A DNA stretch of 64,000 bases from Phycomyces nitens (GCA_022702545.1 JAHRBC010000006.1:558001-622000), one strand, 5' to 3'. Positions 11,164 through 24,797 are shown, counted from the stretch's first letter. Numbers and translations: made by a program. The notes: generated by a model from the letters alone, not told the origin.

Positions 11164-12747
11164 TCATGACAATTCCTTTCTCTGTGCCAAAAGAGAGAGA
11201 CCGACCTTGACCCACCAGCCAATATTATCCATAGCTTCTTGTGCCTTTTGCAATGGAAAGGCTTGGAAGACATGGACCATATCCTATTTTGCAGCCGTTT
11301 TAGTGATCATGGTTATCGAGATAAATGGTCTCTTACCTCGTATTCCTCATAGTGAACCGAGGTTGTCTTTGAGGCCTTTATTTTCTCTACAATGGCTCTA
11401 ATTTCATCTCTGAGGGCCTCACATCCACCAGACTGGAACAAGAGTGGTGGGAGATTCTCAAAGCTGTCTGCAAAGAGCGGAGACACATAGGGGTGCTTTG
11501 TCATATGCTTATATTGCTCAATACCAAGATAATGGAGAGCCGGATTGAGCTGTTTATCGTTCTTTGGGGGTATGGGAATATAGTCAAACAAGGGTTTGCC
11601 AAGGGAAGTAGAATAAGAGAAAGTAAGGTCTACCCAGGGCTATAGATGTGTGTGTGTGTGTGTGTTTTGAATCGCATTTAGTTTTTGTGCTGGCAAGGAT
11701 GTTGAGCTACTTACTGAAACCAAAACGGCACCTTCTGGCATGGGTAAATGATGATCACGTAAATAGAGCAAAGTTGCCAGACAAAGCCCACCACCTGCCG
11801 AGTCTCCAGCCAGGAGGATGTTGGAAGGATCAAAGTTTTCGCCAAATATAGGATCAATAAGGTTAAGAAAAGCTTGTACGGTGTCATACAATGCCCCAGG
11901 AAATAAGACTTCTGGAGCAAGACGGTAGTTGATAGCTGAATAAAAAAAAGATATAAAAAGGGATTTTAGAATGGACCATGGTAAGCTGATTAGAGTGTAA
12001 ATATATATATAAAAAAGGTCTAAAGGATAAACAAATATTTGCTAGACACATACCCAAGACCCGTCTTCCTGTAACTTGACTAAACTTATGAATAAAGCCA
12101 CGATGAGTCTGGACACTCATGGTACAATATCCTCCACCATGGAGGTAAAGAATAATCTTTTCAGTAGATCTTGGGCGAGGCTCGCCCTTTGTATGAGCTG
12201 GCAGGACCACCATGGTGGCTGGATCTTGGAGACTCTTGGCAAAACGCGAGTTTGTCCAGATGTCCAGGATACTGCCTGTTTGGATCCACTCTGCATCTAT
12301 TAGGCGTGTGCCATCTTCAGAATCATCGGCATCTTTAAGGATTCCCCGCAATTTTCGACGTTTGACACGGAAAGTGCCGTCCTCAATATTGCAGGTCAGG
12401 GGGATGAGAAAGCTGGGGGGAGTAACCATGATTCGCCAGAATGCCACGCTGTTCTTCATACTGTGTTCGGCTAAAACTTGCATGAAACTTGCCATGATGG
12501 TTGTCTTGATATCCCAGGTCGGTCTTCTTGGCTCATGAGAGAAACGGGCCCAGAGTTTTTTGATTATTTGGGCAGAAACTAGAGGAATATCAAAGATGCT
12601 GTTGTATAGCTCTCGAAGGACGACAGGAGAAGTTAGAGACACCTCATACTCCAGGGTCTCTTTGGGCTCCAAGTCTGACAGGGCTTGGTGAGGAGGAGTG
12701 CAACAGCCCTGGAGCTGGCACATCTTTAATGTTTCTGCTGTTGACAT
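11164..12747 (-). CDS. Alpha/beta hydrolase, hormone-sensitive-lipase type
   Basis: A serine hydrolase of the HSL (alpha/beta hydrolase-3) family acting on an ester substrate that cannot be named from sequence. Visible motifs in order: the oxyanion-hole HGGGYC, NYRLAPEVLFPGALYD, the nucleophile elbow LLAGDSAGGGLCLATLL, SPWVDLTFSYS, and a C-terminal EDMVHVFQAFP with the likely catalytic His. Four exons are inferred; junctions restore NYRLAPE, VSPWVDL and YEDMVHV. The start chosen is the first in-frame ATG (12747, MSTAETLK). The frame stays open upstream to about 12918 but without an ATG, so a short upstream exon is possible. The N-terminal region of about 150 residues before HGGG is longer than in bacterial members and lacks a clear membrane helix. 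Related fungal enzymes include steryl-acetyl hydrolases and lipases. The gene converges on EMC1 with only about 220 bp between stops. Confidence 0.82.
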
Positions 12748-15700
12748 TGAACCAGAAGAAGAAGAAGAAGAAGAAAGAAGAGACAAGGAAGTCAATATTT
12801 GACTTGTAATGTTCTTTAAATAAGAAATATTCTTGTCCTGTTCCTTTCCATTGCTCTGGTTTCGATTTGTTTTGATCGTAGGTTGCAGTAATTCTGAATA
12901 TACCCATTTTAAGCACACAACTTTATGTTTTTATTAAGTTTGTGGAGTTGTACACCTCTGAAATTCATTATTGGAAGAAGTACACTAAATAGAAAGTCAC
13001 GAGCGTCAACAATCATAAACATATGAAAAAAGAAAGAAAGAAGGGGGGTCGATTATTGCGGGGTGTTTTAGGTGTTATAACTACATACTATAGTTGGAAA
13101 GAAAATGAATACATAAGCGACAAGTCCCTAATCAAGCAGCCACCTCGTACAGACCCAAGAGATATATACGTCTGAACGACTCTTGTAACAACACTCAAAC
13201 CCCACATTTTATTGTCCAGAGAATCTGGGGTAAAAAAAGAAGAAGGTAAATCGGCTGTGGATCGATCTATTAAATGTACAAAATATCGATTACCTGTCGT
13301 TTTACTGCTATCATTTGACCAATATCTCCCCACAGATATTGTCGTAAAGTACAATTTTATGGTTCCAAGGCAACGTGTAGATATATTCAAACTTCATGTG
13401 TCAAAGGATCCTTTGTTTGCTGTACTTGTCCCTGCCATGTCTTGCCTTGACCAATACCCTATTTTGTTTGGATCACAAAACTTTGATTGGAAAGCTTACT
13501 GTGCTCCAAAAAGAAAACTTAGAAAACGAAAGGTAGATGTACAAATAACTAGTTAAAAAAAAAGATATTTCTTGCCACTGAATGGAGAAACCATTCTTCC
13601 CTGTGTGTCTTGGAGCACTTGTTTGTTCTCTGTCAAACAAAACAAATGTGTTTCCGGTTAATAAATCAACGAGGCCTAGTTTTTTTATCCATTGATACAT
13701 TCCATTGCACGTACTATGCTTGTATACACAGAATAACAAGCAAATATATGTGGTCTATCATAGCTGCGTTATGCACAGCTGTACGCCAGATAAAGTCTTG
13801 TTCGATTATGAGATATTTTATCAAGATAATAATAATAAGAATAAGAAGGATATTTTGACATGGAACTATATCATATAGCCATTAACCGATATTTTATTGG
13901 ATATTTTTTACATGTAATAAACTCAATGACTAATGACTTTCACAAGCTCAACCTGTTTATAGACAATCGTTTATCTGCCTTGGGACTCTGCTTGGTTGGA
14001 AAAAAAGAAGAAGAAGAAAAGGTCAAAGATCTGGGCAGATTTTGGATATTCTGAGCATCGAGTCATTGGACACAACAAAAGCCATCTTGAATTCATTTCT
14101 TTTTTTTAAAGATATGCCAAAAAAATTGGTATATTTTCTCAAATGGCTCTGTGGATCGGAATTTCAGACTGCCATCTTTTGGCTGTGAAATTGGATTCTT
14201 GATTTTGTACCCTGTGTTTTTTTGTTGTAATGCCTGCAAAATTGCACTTGAAAAATAATTATAAGTTTGACAAGAGCCATGATTCATTTGCAAACATGAA
14301 TATATGTAGAAAGAGAGTAAAGATGCCTGGAAGAGCATTACGGACGCGTGTACAACAGTCACAACCTTTTTTTTTATATCAATAATGTCAAAAAGAGTGC
14401 ATTTACCCCCCTCCCCCCCTTTTTGTCAGGAACCTTTTCAAGCTCTTTACATTAATGAATACATTACATAATACTCTAAAATTATCATATACGTCGTTCA
14501 ATACCCATTAAGCTTTGGTACCAGCCCAAATGTTTATATCCAGGTTAATTTGAAAATGTCCAGGCGCTTGGTAAAGACCCCAAGTTGTGCAAAGAGCTTT
14601 TTTTTTTGGCCCACCTGGCCATAAATATTGATAGTCTATATATCACTCATAGTCACCAGCGCTAGTGATAAAATAACACGCTAAAATTTCAGGTTTAGAT
14701 CTCTAATGCTTTTTAAAGCATCTGAGATATATCAGACACTCTAATCATACTATAATGCTAATTTGTATTAATTCTAAAGCTCTATTTATCATCTATTCTA
14801 TAAAAAAACATGAAATAAAAAAGTATTATGAAAATATAGTAAGCAATCAGACTCAAAACATGCTTGCATCATCAAAGAAGATTGTGAGAACACAAGATTC
14901 ATAATATTTGCATGTAAATGTTCTTTGGAGTCAATGTCGTAGAGGTAAAATAACAAAAAAGGGGTTTCCGGTTGACATAATAGTTGAAGTTATTTTTGAG
15001 CAAATAAAAGATAAAGTGTGTATCTACATCTATTAGAGTAAGAAAATGGTGTCTATTGAAGCTTTGAGTTAAAAAATAAATAAATAATCTTGCTAGTTTA
15101 ATAAAAGTGTAAATAACAACGACATTATAATCTCTTATAAACCTGTATTAATAATACTGGATCAAATAAACAAGACATTGTATATTATTTTATCAATCAT
15201 GATAATTCAAGCCGTTTTAATTAGTTGGAATCGTCTTTAAACTAGACATACATCTTGAGACATATAAAATGTCTGATCAAACCACTAGATTTTTTGTCGC
15301 TCTATTACAGCCGTATTTTATTCTTTAAATCGAAATTACTTTAGAAATCTATAATCCAAACATCATTAACTTAAAAGATTAGTTTACAATGTATTCACAG
15401 ATAATTATACAGATATTTTACCATGGTTAAATAAAATCACAATAAAAAACTATCATTTTATAGAGTAGAATTATACACATATATATATTTAATAGCAGTG
15501 TTTTTACTTGAGATTAAGACAAGTTTGGAATCTTTTTAGACGAATTAAAAAAAATGAGGCGCTTTTCATTATAACCCTATAGAATAATAGCTTCTAGTAT
15601 TTAATGACAGTGCTATTGAAGAATATGATAATACTGCCATCGAAAACGGCGACCTTTAATGCTTATTGATTTTGACATAATTCCTAAACCTCAATCAACA

Positions 15701-16760
15701 ACGTTTGACAATAGCCCATCTATTGTTCTTGAATAAGCAAGGCAAAGGTTGTGTAAGCATTTTAAAGATCCCAAGTCTCTCTTTCTGGGTTATACAAGCA
15801 TATCTGTGAAAAGTATGTCTCTAATAAGAGACTGTAGTTGGTCAAAAGTTGGAGTTCCCACAGTTATAAAGTAGATGCAAAGAGAGTAAATAAAAGTATT
15901 AATGGCCTTCCTTTACCATTTATTTTTCATAACCCTTTTCTAAGAAAAGAAAACTTGTGGTACTCAAGAAAGACACAGCTTTTGATTAAATTCAAGGAAA
16001 TACTATGGATGTTCTGGACAGACATGTCAAAACAGATGCTCTCCCTCCCTGTAACCAATGCTGGATAAGATATACTGTAGATCCCTCATCGTACCTAATC
16101 ATTAACAAAGTCTCTTGCTAATCCAATGACTATTTCTACTGATTTTACTATATTTTAAATATAGCAAAAAAAAACCATTTAGATCTAATGAAATAGATCT
16201 CAATTGAGATTACTTTCAGGTGCACATTCTACTTGGTAAACCTCTTGCAGCCAACAAGCAGTACCAATGTATTTTTCCAATCATCCAATTTACAGAAATA
16301 AAGGAATCAATGACCTTGAAATTACTTGTAGTCTCAAATTAAATATCGGGTTAACAGACGCTGTTCACTCGATTAAAAATCAAGGATAAAAAATACAGAA
16401 ACTATTGGAAAGTAAAAACAAAAAGTGAAAAGATAATGCTCAGAGAAATAAAAAATATAAAGGCATATATATGCCAGTGACGATATAGTAAAGACATGAA
16501 CAAGGTTAAACAAAAGTATATACAATGGAAAAAAATATTCATATATGTCTTTATTGGTAAAAAAAAAAAGTGGATTCGATATCCAAAGAAAACCAACTAG
16601 ATAGAAAAAAAAAGTAGACTATTCATTTAATACACAGGTTTACAAAATCATTAAACCCACTTAACTTGTAATGTTGACAAATAAATAGCACGACGTATAG
16701 TTCAAAGGTATTATAAATCCAGGTTTGTAAAAATAAATAAATTCATAGACTTTTAATTAT
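12748..16760. other. Gene-poor AT-rich region
   Basis: No complete gene was recognised. An open stretch of about 110 codons on the plus strand (13215-13556, ending RKLRKRKVDVQITS) has no upstream ATG and no family I recognise; it may be an exon relic or chance. The frame at 15838-16068 and flanking frames (15590-16070) look like a frameshifted coding relic of unknown origin. Poly-A, TAA and short tandem runs are common. Confidence 0.45.
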
Positions 16761-16779
16761 CACCACTAGAGGCAAACAG

Positions 16780-17630
16780 TATCTGGAGAGGATAGTTAGG
16801 ACAAGTCGCTTTCAAACTTTAGATGGGATTACAAAAGACATGAAGGAAATTATTATAATACACATCTTGAAAGGAAATTATTAGAGAAAAAATGTATGGT
16901 CTCGAATAAAATTGGCGTACGTTATTGATAAAGCCTTTCCTGACCTAGACAAATATTGCTACATGACAGAAATAGACTCTAGAGAAAATGAACTGAAAGG
17001 AAAAAAAATAAAAGGTAGCAATCTAGAGGGATGATTCCAGATTTACAGTGCCGTCCAAGGTTTGGAATATTTGTATATGATGCACACCTGGATAGAAGTT
17101 CAAGAGAGACTATTTTATTTCAAGAATTAAGGTAGAGGGAGGTCCACTGATAATATGGGGGGTGTATATGGGTTGAATATGTAGGAAAGCTTATGATTGT
17201 TGATGATACGTTAGATCAGCACAGGTATGCAAGACTCTTATGCTTTCATTCCTTGGTTTCAAAGTCTTTGGTAAATTAAACATGAATGATTTGTTTCTCA
17301 AAAAAAAAAGATAATACACCATGTTACAAGAGTTTGTTGGCTCAAGGGTACAAAAAAAAAGTCGAATCTTTCTGTTGCGACATGGCCTGCTAACAGCCCT
17401 AACCTGAATTTAATAGAAAACGTATGGTCTTACTTGGAACATACGCCGAGATCCAGAAAGTTAGAGCGTATAGAAAGCATTCTTTGGATCGTTCACTACA
17501 AGAATAGAACAGAAATAACCAAAAAGACCGTTGAATCCCATTGCGTATCAATCCAAAGCCGTATCCGAGAGCTTAATAATTATAAATCTCAAATAAACCG
17601 TATTTCTATACTGATATATCCAGAATAAAT
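16780..17630 (+). pseudogene. Decayed Tc1/mariner-type transposase
   Basis: A dead DDE transposase. Across several frames on the plus strand one can read DDSRFTVPSKVW near 17030 (equivalent of the SDESRF motif), a GGxxIIWGVYMG-like strand near 17140, a FxQDNxPCHxS-equivalent near 17315, and WPANSPNLNLIENVWSYLE at about 17380-17440, the classic Tc1 C-terminal motif containing the last catalytic acid. Only the last ~85 codons (to 17628) are continuous; elsewhere there are many stops and frameshifts. No intact terminal repeats were identified by eye. The protein cannot be functional. Confidence 0.75.
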
Positions 17631-19166
17631 CATTAATAGTTTTTTTTAGCTCTATATCTCTAGTCTATTACGGTAAAAAGGTTGTATATTTTTTATTGAA
17701 AACTTGCAAAGCTTCAAATAAATACGTTGAATTAATCTACGTCTCTATATGTTATACTTTAAAAGATTGAATATTACCTCTAGCTTCTCTTTTTCTTTCA
17801 ACTCCATTATCTCTAAATGAAATAAAACGTTCAACGAGCCAACATAAAAAGTAAAGTTGGAATATACACAGCAAGATATCAAGGGATAGATTTTTTTTAA
17901 CTATTAACATAAAGACTTGTCACCTAAATTTCAAAAAGTCCATACTAAATATAAATATACCATCAAAAGGACCAAGTTTGTGATGGAATATCAGGGCTGG
18001 CCGATACGATGTAATCGTCGATAGAAAATAATAAAAAAGGTTAAACATTTCAAAAACAAACAAACAAGGCCCTGATATACTTTGAGCCATTAAAAGGCCC
18101 ATAGTTTGGGCTTATCTCGATATTTTATATGCTGCACACATTGGACAATATAAAGTAGATAGGCTAAATGTATGACCTACATATTGCTTTTTGGGTGTTT
18201 ATCTTTATAAATAAATTAGACAATCTAGTTTTCAATATGGCTATATGTGCACTACTTACACAATTGTTCTTTTGTAAATATGTATATGTAGCCTTTTTAC
18301 AAGTTAACATTTAACAATAAAGAAATGCTTTGTGAGCTAATGTACTCAAAATTAATACAGCATGTAATCAATCTTTAAATTTACATGATACATGAATTCT
18401 AGTAGTATGAGTGCATAGTAGCTCAAATATTGATATAAAAAAGCACAGAAATGTATTCTCCTTGTTGGCCCTGTTTAAGGAAGAGTTGTCTTTATATCAT
18501 TCACAGGAACATTACTACGGAATAGCTCATGTATCAAGTGTATTATAAGCAACGATTCTCCTGAAAATTAAATTCTACGAAAAAAAAACAGTTATTGATA
18601 TATACTTTTTATATATATATAAAAAGGTTCTGATTATAAATTTTGATCGTAAATGAGGATTTAAAAAGCGAGGTAGATTAAATAAAAAAAAAGTAAATAC
18701 CTAGGACTAGAAATGCAGTGGTATGCCTACCATGTAAATCCTGCCAAATAATCCAAAGACCAAAAGAATAATGATATATATATATATAATGTTAAAAAAA
18801 TGTTAAAATAGACATATCTAGAAATACAAAAAGGCTAGAATAAAGAAGAGTCTGATTAAGGAGCTAGTATATATGATGTATTGTTCTTGGTGGCATATGA
18901 AATAAAGATCGCCAGGAGAGAAACAATTGAAAGGAGTCAAGTAAAGATGCCTAGTTAATTTGGTTATTTTCAACAGATCTACTAGTAATGCTAAATATTA
19001 TGGCATTCTTATGAACACACCGTTTTAAGGTTTGGGTTGATAATGTAAGTTATCTCCAATTTCCTACAACTCCACATGGCAATCCTGCGGGACAGCCAAT
19101 CACGTGCCCAGATTGTTTAACTGACCAGAGACAGCACTTGCCTCTGTTAATTCTGTATAGTAAAAC
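17631..19166. other. Gene-free AT-rich stretch
   Basis: Nothing coding is recognised. An imperfect inverted repeat lies at about 17984-18080 (ATATCAGGGC on the left, GCCCTGATAT on the right, roughly 75 bp apart). The right end includes the presumed EXO84 promoter. Confidence 0.5.
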
Positions 19167-22100
19167 ATGAATCCAGCAAGTGTTCTACGAAAGAAATCAA
19201 ACAGCAGTGATGCCTTTAAAAGAAAAGAAAAAGACAAGGATAGAATAGGTGGAAGAATTGGATCTCCTTTAGCCATGAATACATCATCATCATCATATAC
19301 ATCTGGATTCCAATCTGGCATTTCAGTCAAACCTTCATCGAGAGCACCTCCGAGTCATAATGGAGCGTTCCCTTCAGCAACTCCTATTGTTATTGATCTT
19401 CATAGATTTGCCGATGAAAACATGCAGCCTGAGGAGTGTATGTGAAAACCAGAGACGGGGGCGTGCCTTTGCTAACCAAGACGAGCCATTAGATGTCCAT
19501 CGCGCTCTGGGAGATGCAAATGAAGAAGGAATCAGAGCCTTCCATAAATCACTTGTAGAATCCAAACATGTCGTGGGTGGAGATTTACAGCGAAATGTCT
19601 ATCGAAATTATACAGAGTTTGTCGCCATATCCAAAGAGATCTCCAACCTCGACGGCGATGTTCTTCACCTCAAAGGCTATTTGAATGAATTACGTAACAT
19701 ATGGGAAGGTTTTCTGGCATCAACTGATACCTCAAATGAGCTACTTCCAGCAAGTAAGATATGAATCAAGTAGGGTATGTACATGTCAGTCTGACCAAGG
19801 GGATCGTCTTGCAGATACCGGTGCATTTTCCGAACCAATCCTTCCTCAAAGAAAGCGAAGTGAATTGATGGCAACTGATATGCAGACCATACATCGTGCT
19901 CAGATTGTAGCACTTTGGGAGAATGTAGAGGGCTCGCAGGTAATATTGTTTTAATAGCCATCTGTATGTACTTAACAATATGGTCAAGTAGAAGTTTATA
20001 CCTTATGCACAAGATCGCCAGATTGTTCGTGAATGTGTTAATTTTGTAGAGATTGATCCACGCACAGGGCAGCCTCGACAGGCTGTCCACATCTTTATCC
20101 TCAACAATTGTATCCTGGTTGCTTCTCGTAAAAAGAGATCAATGGCCAACAAGTATAAGCTAGTAGCCGAGTATTTCTGGGTTCTCGAGAACACAACCGT
20201 GCTCGATATCAAGGATTCACCAGGTAGATTGGATAAACCAATGCGCACAAACAAACCATACTGAATTCTTGCCTTTCAAAAAAAAAAGAACTCCAAAATG
20301 CACTCAAGATCGTCGTCTATCCAAACACATACCTCTTCCGTGCAGATAGACCCGAAGACAAACTAGGCTTGCTCCATGCCTATAGACGTGTGATGGACGA
20401 AGACGATGACAAGAACCAGGATAGAGCAAATGGTGGTAAGGATAAAGGAGGATATTAGGATGGCTGTTTTGGTATCTCGACTTGTCAATGTACTGATCTT
20501 TCCGTCACATCTAGGGGATTACAAATCTTTGGTAACTTGGAAAGCAAACTTGGACTCATATGCTGCTGGCTTGTATTGACCTACTCAATAGAATGCAGAT
20601 AATGGGCGACCCAATAATGGTCGAGACAATCAGCAAAATACCTCCCTTGATTCAGAAGACCTAAAGTGGTTAACAGAACTCCCAGATGAGCTCGAAGTTC
20701 TTATTGCTATCCGTGAATTTGAAAATGCAGTGGGCTCCATCGAGAAAGGTAAGAATGGCCACCAATCCTGCTTTTCATTAGACTGACCTGTTTCAAAAAA
20801 TAAAAATAAAAATAAGCTCGAACCATATTCAAGGGCTGCCCTGCCGACCTTGCCGAATTGCGCGACATTCGAAGCCAAGTACAGAAATATACAGACCTGC
20901 TGTGTGCTACGATCAGCCATGACCTTGGAAATATCCTCTTGACCAAGTTGCAGTTCCAGCGCTTCGTGGGCTGGCTCCTTAGACTGGATAAAGGAGAGCA
21001 GGTACTGTTATGCATTGTTCTGAAAACAGTGGCTCATCGAGGCTCATTTTAGGCACGAGAAGTCTTCTTGGCCACCCGATCCCTTATTATCAAGAAAAGA
21101 ATCAGGCAAGTGCCCCTGATATCTACAAGAGAGAGTATTAAGCATTATTTGATACATAGGCAGTTGATATTTGAAGGAGATATTCCAACGTACATTGGCG
21201 AGCTTGCCCTTGTGGTGTTCACCTTGATCCGAAACACATGTGAATGGTATCGAGATTCCTTCAAGCAGAACGATATGGCATCAGGTAAGACGGCTTATAA
21301 TCATTTACGCATAACAAGTATGCTTTGGTTGGTTTACTAACCACTGTCGATAGGATTTGTGAATTGGGTCCGTGAACAGACAAACATATATGCAACCATC
21401 TACAAGCGGCAAGTGTTTAATAACAGCCATTTAAGCTGCCAGATTATATCAGACTGCTTTAAATCAACACTAGATCAATGTGCGATTGTAAGACTTGCTT
21501 GAAAGCAACACTTTAAGGGACTGACACACACACACACACCCACACCCACACCTTATATTAGCTTCGAAAGGTTGGACTCGATCTCAAGTTTCTTCTGGAG
21601 GATCTATTTTTGGAGAACGTCAAGGAGACAGTTGTTAATTATGAAAAACGCAACGTGGAAAAAGCAGATAGATTTGCCAAAAATGACAACTTTTCTATTG
21701 TAGCAAGTCAGAATTTGGGTAATTACATTCCAATACGGTTGAATGATAGACCGGAAATGAAGGTTTTTAACAAGAAGCCAATTATGTGTTGCAGGCACGG
21801 ACGTCAAGGTGACCGCCAGTGTAGTGAGCTTCTACAACCTCTTGATCAAATTTGTGAACGATATCTGCCTGCTTGCAAAACTCCAGGTAAGAAAGAAAAA
21901 AAAAGACAAAAATTGGTAGTTTTTAAAACAAGCCTACGGAGAGTTAATGGCCATTGTATGCTGTCTAGCTATATACTACTGTAGTCGAGAGCGTATCCAG
22001 ATTGACCGACCATTACTTGCGTACAATGGTCGAGGAAGCCAACAAGCGAAACCTGACAGATGAACAAGTAATTTCTCTTTCTCTTTCTCTTTCTCTTTTT

Positions 22101-22436
22101 CTTTTCTTTTTTCTTTTTGGTTATGGAATGAAGTGAGTGGCTTACACTGGATTTCTTAGCGTTCGGCAGCATCGATGAATGTATCCTTTGTTCTCGATAA
22201 CGTGGTTCCGAGGGTATCTTCCCAACTCAACGTGTGTAGACTTCCCAATTGGGCGACAGTAGCTGTAGGGTGAAGACACTCATGTTTTTTTTCTTTCTAT
22301 TGTTGTTTCTAGTACCATTTTGATCGCCCTATACCCGAGTTAGATTCTCTTCGCGCCAGTTTGAGAGGTACTTTTCAGCGACAAAGAGTATACAAACAAT
22401 AACTCCTTCCATTTAGAATTGACGTATTTGAAATAA
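19167..22436 (+). CDS. EXO84: Exocyst complex component EXO84
   Basis: Subunit of the octameric exocyst that tethers secretory vesicles to the plasma membrane. About a dozen short-intron-separated exons. The start MNPASVLRKKSNSS resembles fungal Exo84 N-termini. The first exon is Ser-rich and basic. Splicing at about 19436/19493 restores EEYVHRALGDANEEGIRAF, followed by LQRNVYRNYTEFVAISKEIS and a coiled-coil segment typical of the Vps51/Exo84/Dor1 N-terminal domain. A PH-like domain follows (HIFILNNCILVASRKKRS, YKLVAEYFWVLENTTVLDI), then the cullin-repeat-like C-terminal half (FENAVGSIEKARTIFKGCPA, FVNWVREQTNIYATIYKRQ, SFYNLLIKFVNDICLLAKLQ). The last small exon gives RASLRELTYLK then the stop at 22434-22436. 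An in-frame intronic frame around 19450-19492 should not be translated. Identity rests on order and character of domains, without alignment. Confidence 0.85.
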
Positions 22437-22848
22437 CAAAAAAAGTTCCTAAAGAATTCGGCCGAGAGAGGTGAAATGTAGGAATGCCCATGACACGTGA
22501 AAATGAAAATAAAGAAGAGCAACAGCAAGAGGAACAGGCAGCCATCTACGGCCTTGTTCTTGACAAGGCAAATGTACTCCTCATTGTTCGCCTTGGACCT
22601 CTTGACTCTACACTCCTGTTTTTTTTTAATTTAGCCCATCGTTCTCCTTTGCTTGTCAATACATCCACTAGAGATCCAACATATAGCATCATCTCCCCTC
22701 TTTTTTGTGTGTGTGTGTGTCTTATAAAAAGGGTTCTCTTGTATGAGTGTTTTGGAAAACGTGCGCATTTCGTCTCTCTTTCTTTCTTGCTTTCTAACTT
22801 TCTCTCTTTCTATCTTTTTCTTTCTTTTTCTCTTTTTCTTTACTGTAA
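22437..22848. other. Intergenic spacer with CT-rich tract
   Basis: About 410 bp between two co-oriented genes. It contains a GT repeat (about 22708-22720) and a long CTTT-rich pyrimidine tract (about 22777-22843) immediately before the next ATG, a common arrangement in fungal promoters. The open frame at 22484-22748 shows no recognisable protein. Confidence 0.45.
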
Positions 22849-24566
22849 ATGTTACCTGACACGCCTCTCACCCGAGGAGTCGTTATTGGGGGGATCTTCA
22901 TCGTATCAGCCATAGCCCCGGCCTCATTTCTCTACGCAAGTATAGTTTTGATCAAAGGCCAGATATTCCTTCCAACTCTCTTGCTTCATTTATTCCAAGC
23001 AATCATACCCATTCTTTCAAACATTATTCATGCCTGGCTTGTACTCGAGGTCCTTTTCTGGTGCTTCTTCTTAGCCACTCGAAACCGCCTCCAGCAGGGA
23101 CGTTCTCATATGGTCCCCTTGTCCAAGAAAGCTCGATTGGAATTGTTTGCAAATTGCATTGACGCCATTGAGAACATTGAGCCTTGGATAACTGGATGGT
23201 ACTACGATGCCGATACAATCGAAAATCCTAAATTTGAAGACATTAAAAAAGACAACCTTGCAGAGTGGTAAGACGGCCTGTGCCAATTCAAAGCAGTCCA
23301 CTCAACCATGAATGTCTTGTAGGCTCGCTGGATCTCTCTGGAATGACTATCTTGAACCTGTGACGCAGAATCCAGAATATGCAGCTGAGCTTGACGGATA
23401 TCTTGAACGAACTGAAAAGATGTTCAATGTAAAATTCCCAAAAGGTCGCAATCCGCAGATCCGTTGTATTCGAATGTCTCTTGACCCAATTGAGGCCGTA
23501 CATCGACCACTTTTCGTCTATGTCAATCTCTATATCATCACCTATATTTTTAACACTCTCTTTCTCGAGACTGCCTGGGGATTCCAAAGATACGGCACCG
23601 ATTCCCCTTCTGTTCTCTGGGGCGGTTTTCTCGAGTACCCCCACATGATAATTGAAGGGATTCGAGCTGTTTTCAGAAACACACACGATTTGTCTACATC
23701 GCACCTCAAATCCCCCCAATATAATCACAAAAGCCTCGTGTATTGGTATAGAACCCCCTCTATGGCAGCAACGAACAAAACTCCCCTGTTGTTTATCCAT
23801 GGCTTAGGGGCTGGACCAGTATGCTACACCGAGTTTATCCATCGCCTTGCTAGTCTCGACAGACCCATCTTTGTTCTTGAACTACCCTATGTGTCGATGC
23901 ATATGGTAGAGTATGCCCCCGGAATCGATGAGACGGTGCAGGAGATTGTGGGGATGCTACAGAATCATGGCTATGAGCGGGCAGTTGTGGTATCTCACTC
24001 TTATGGCACAGCAATTGCTAGCTGGCTGATGAAGAAGGTGCCTGAGAGAGTGGCTGGGTCGGTTCTGATTGACCCCATTTGCTTCCTTATGCACTATCAC
24101 AACCTCTGCTTTAATTTTCTAGTCAGGATACCCAGACGAGCAGTAGAGGTAAGAACAAGGGTGTTTAAAGACTGGTTGCTAAACATTCTATAAGTATGCC
24201 ATGCGCTATTTTGCAGGACGTGAGCTATACACTTGCTACTTTCTCAAGAGACGGTTCCAATGGGTCGATACCATCTTTTTTGTTCATCCTGAAACAGCCG
24301 AAAACACGACTACCCATGAGCCAGCCACCCTAGACCCTTCAAGTCCTTTGACAAATGCAGTCGTGTTTTTGTCAGAACTGGACATTGTCAGCAATAGTCC
24401 CCTGGTGGGCAAGTATCTTACAGGGCGTGGTGTAGACGCAAGGCTGATGTCAGGTCTTGATCATGCTGGCTTCATGTTCAATTGGGAGTGGCGCGAGAGA
24501 ATTCTTCGGCAAGTTGAACGCGTTGCGAGCAACGTCGATGACGAAGGAGTCGCAGAATACCAATAA
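22849..24566 (+). CDS. Membrane-anchored alpha/beta hydrolase
   Basis: Three exons (intron 1 at about 23269-23321, intron 2 at about 24150-24190), giving roughly 540 aa. The N-terminus has two hydrophobic segments (VVIGGIFIVSAIAPASFLYA and LLLHLFQAIIPILSNIIHAW plus following leucines), implying membrane anchoring, probably at the ER or lipid droplets. The catalytic part shows the oxyanion loop LLFIHGLGAGPVCY, a nucleophile elbow VVVSHSYGTAIASWL (Ser in S-H-S-Y-G, where GHSxG is more usual), a putative acidic residue around LSELDIVSNS, and LDHAGFMF with the likely catalytic His. The splice at the second intron restores EYAMRYFAGRELYT. Substrate unknown; fungal relatives are generally described only as alpha/beta hydrolases. 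The downstream spacer to the convergent EF-hand gene is short. Confidence 0.8.
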
Positions 24567-24797
24567 GACCACTTTCTTTTTTTTTTTAAAGAAAAAAAAA
24601 ACAACTGGCACCTTCATAAATTACAGTACATGTTTGCATAAACATTACATGTATTCTCATTTACACGTGTATAAGGAATAGTGAATAATAATCGATAGAA
24701 ATTGCGATACATAATAAGCAAAAGGCTCAGTAAAAAAAAAAGCCTGCTCTTGTTCAAATAAAGGTATACGAATTGACTGAAACATATAAGCTTAGAG

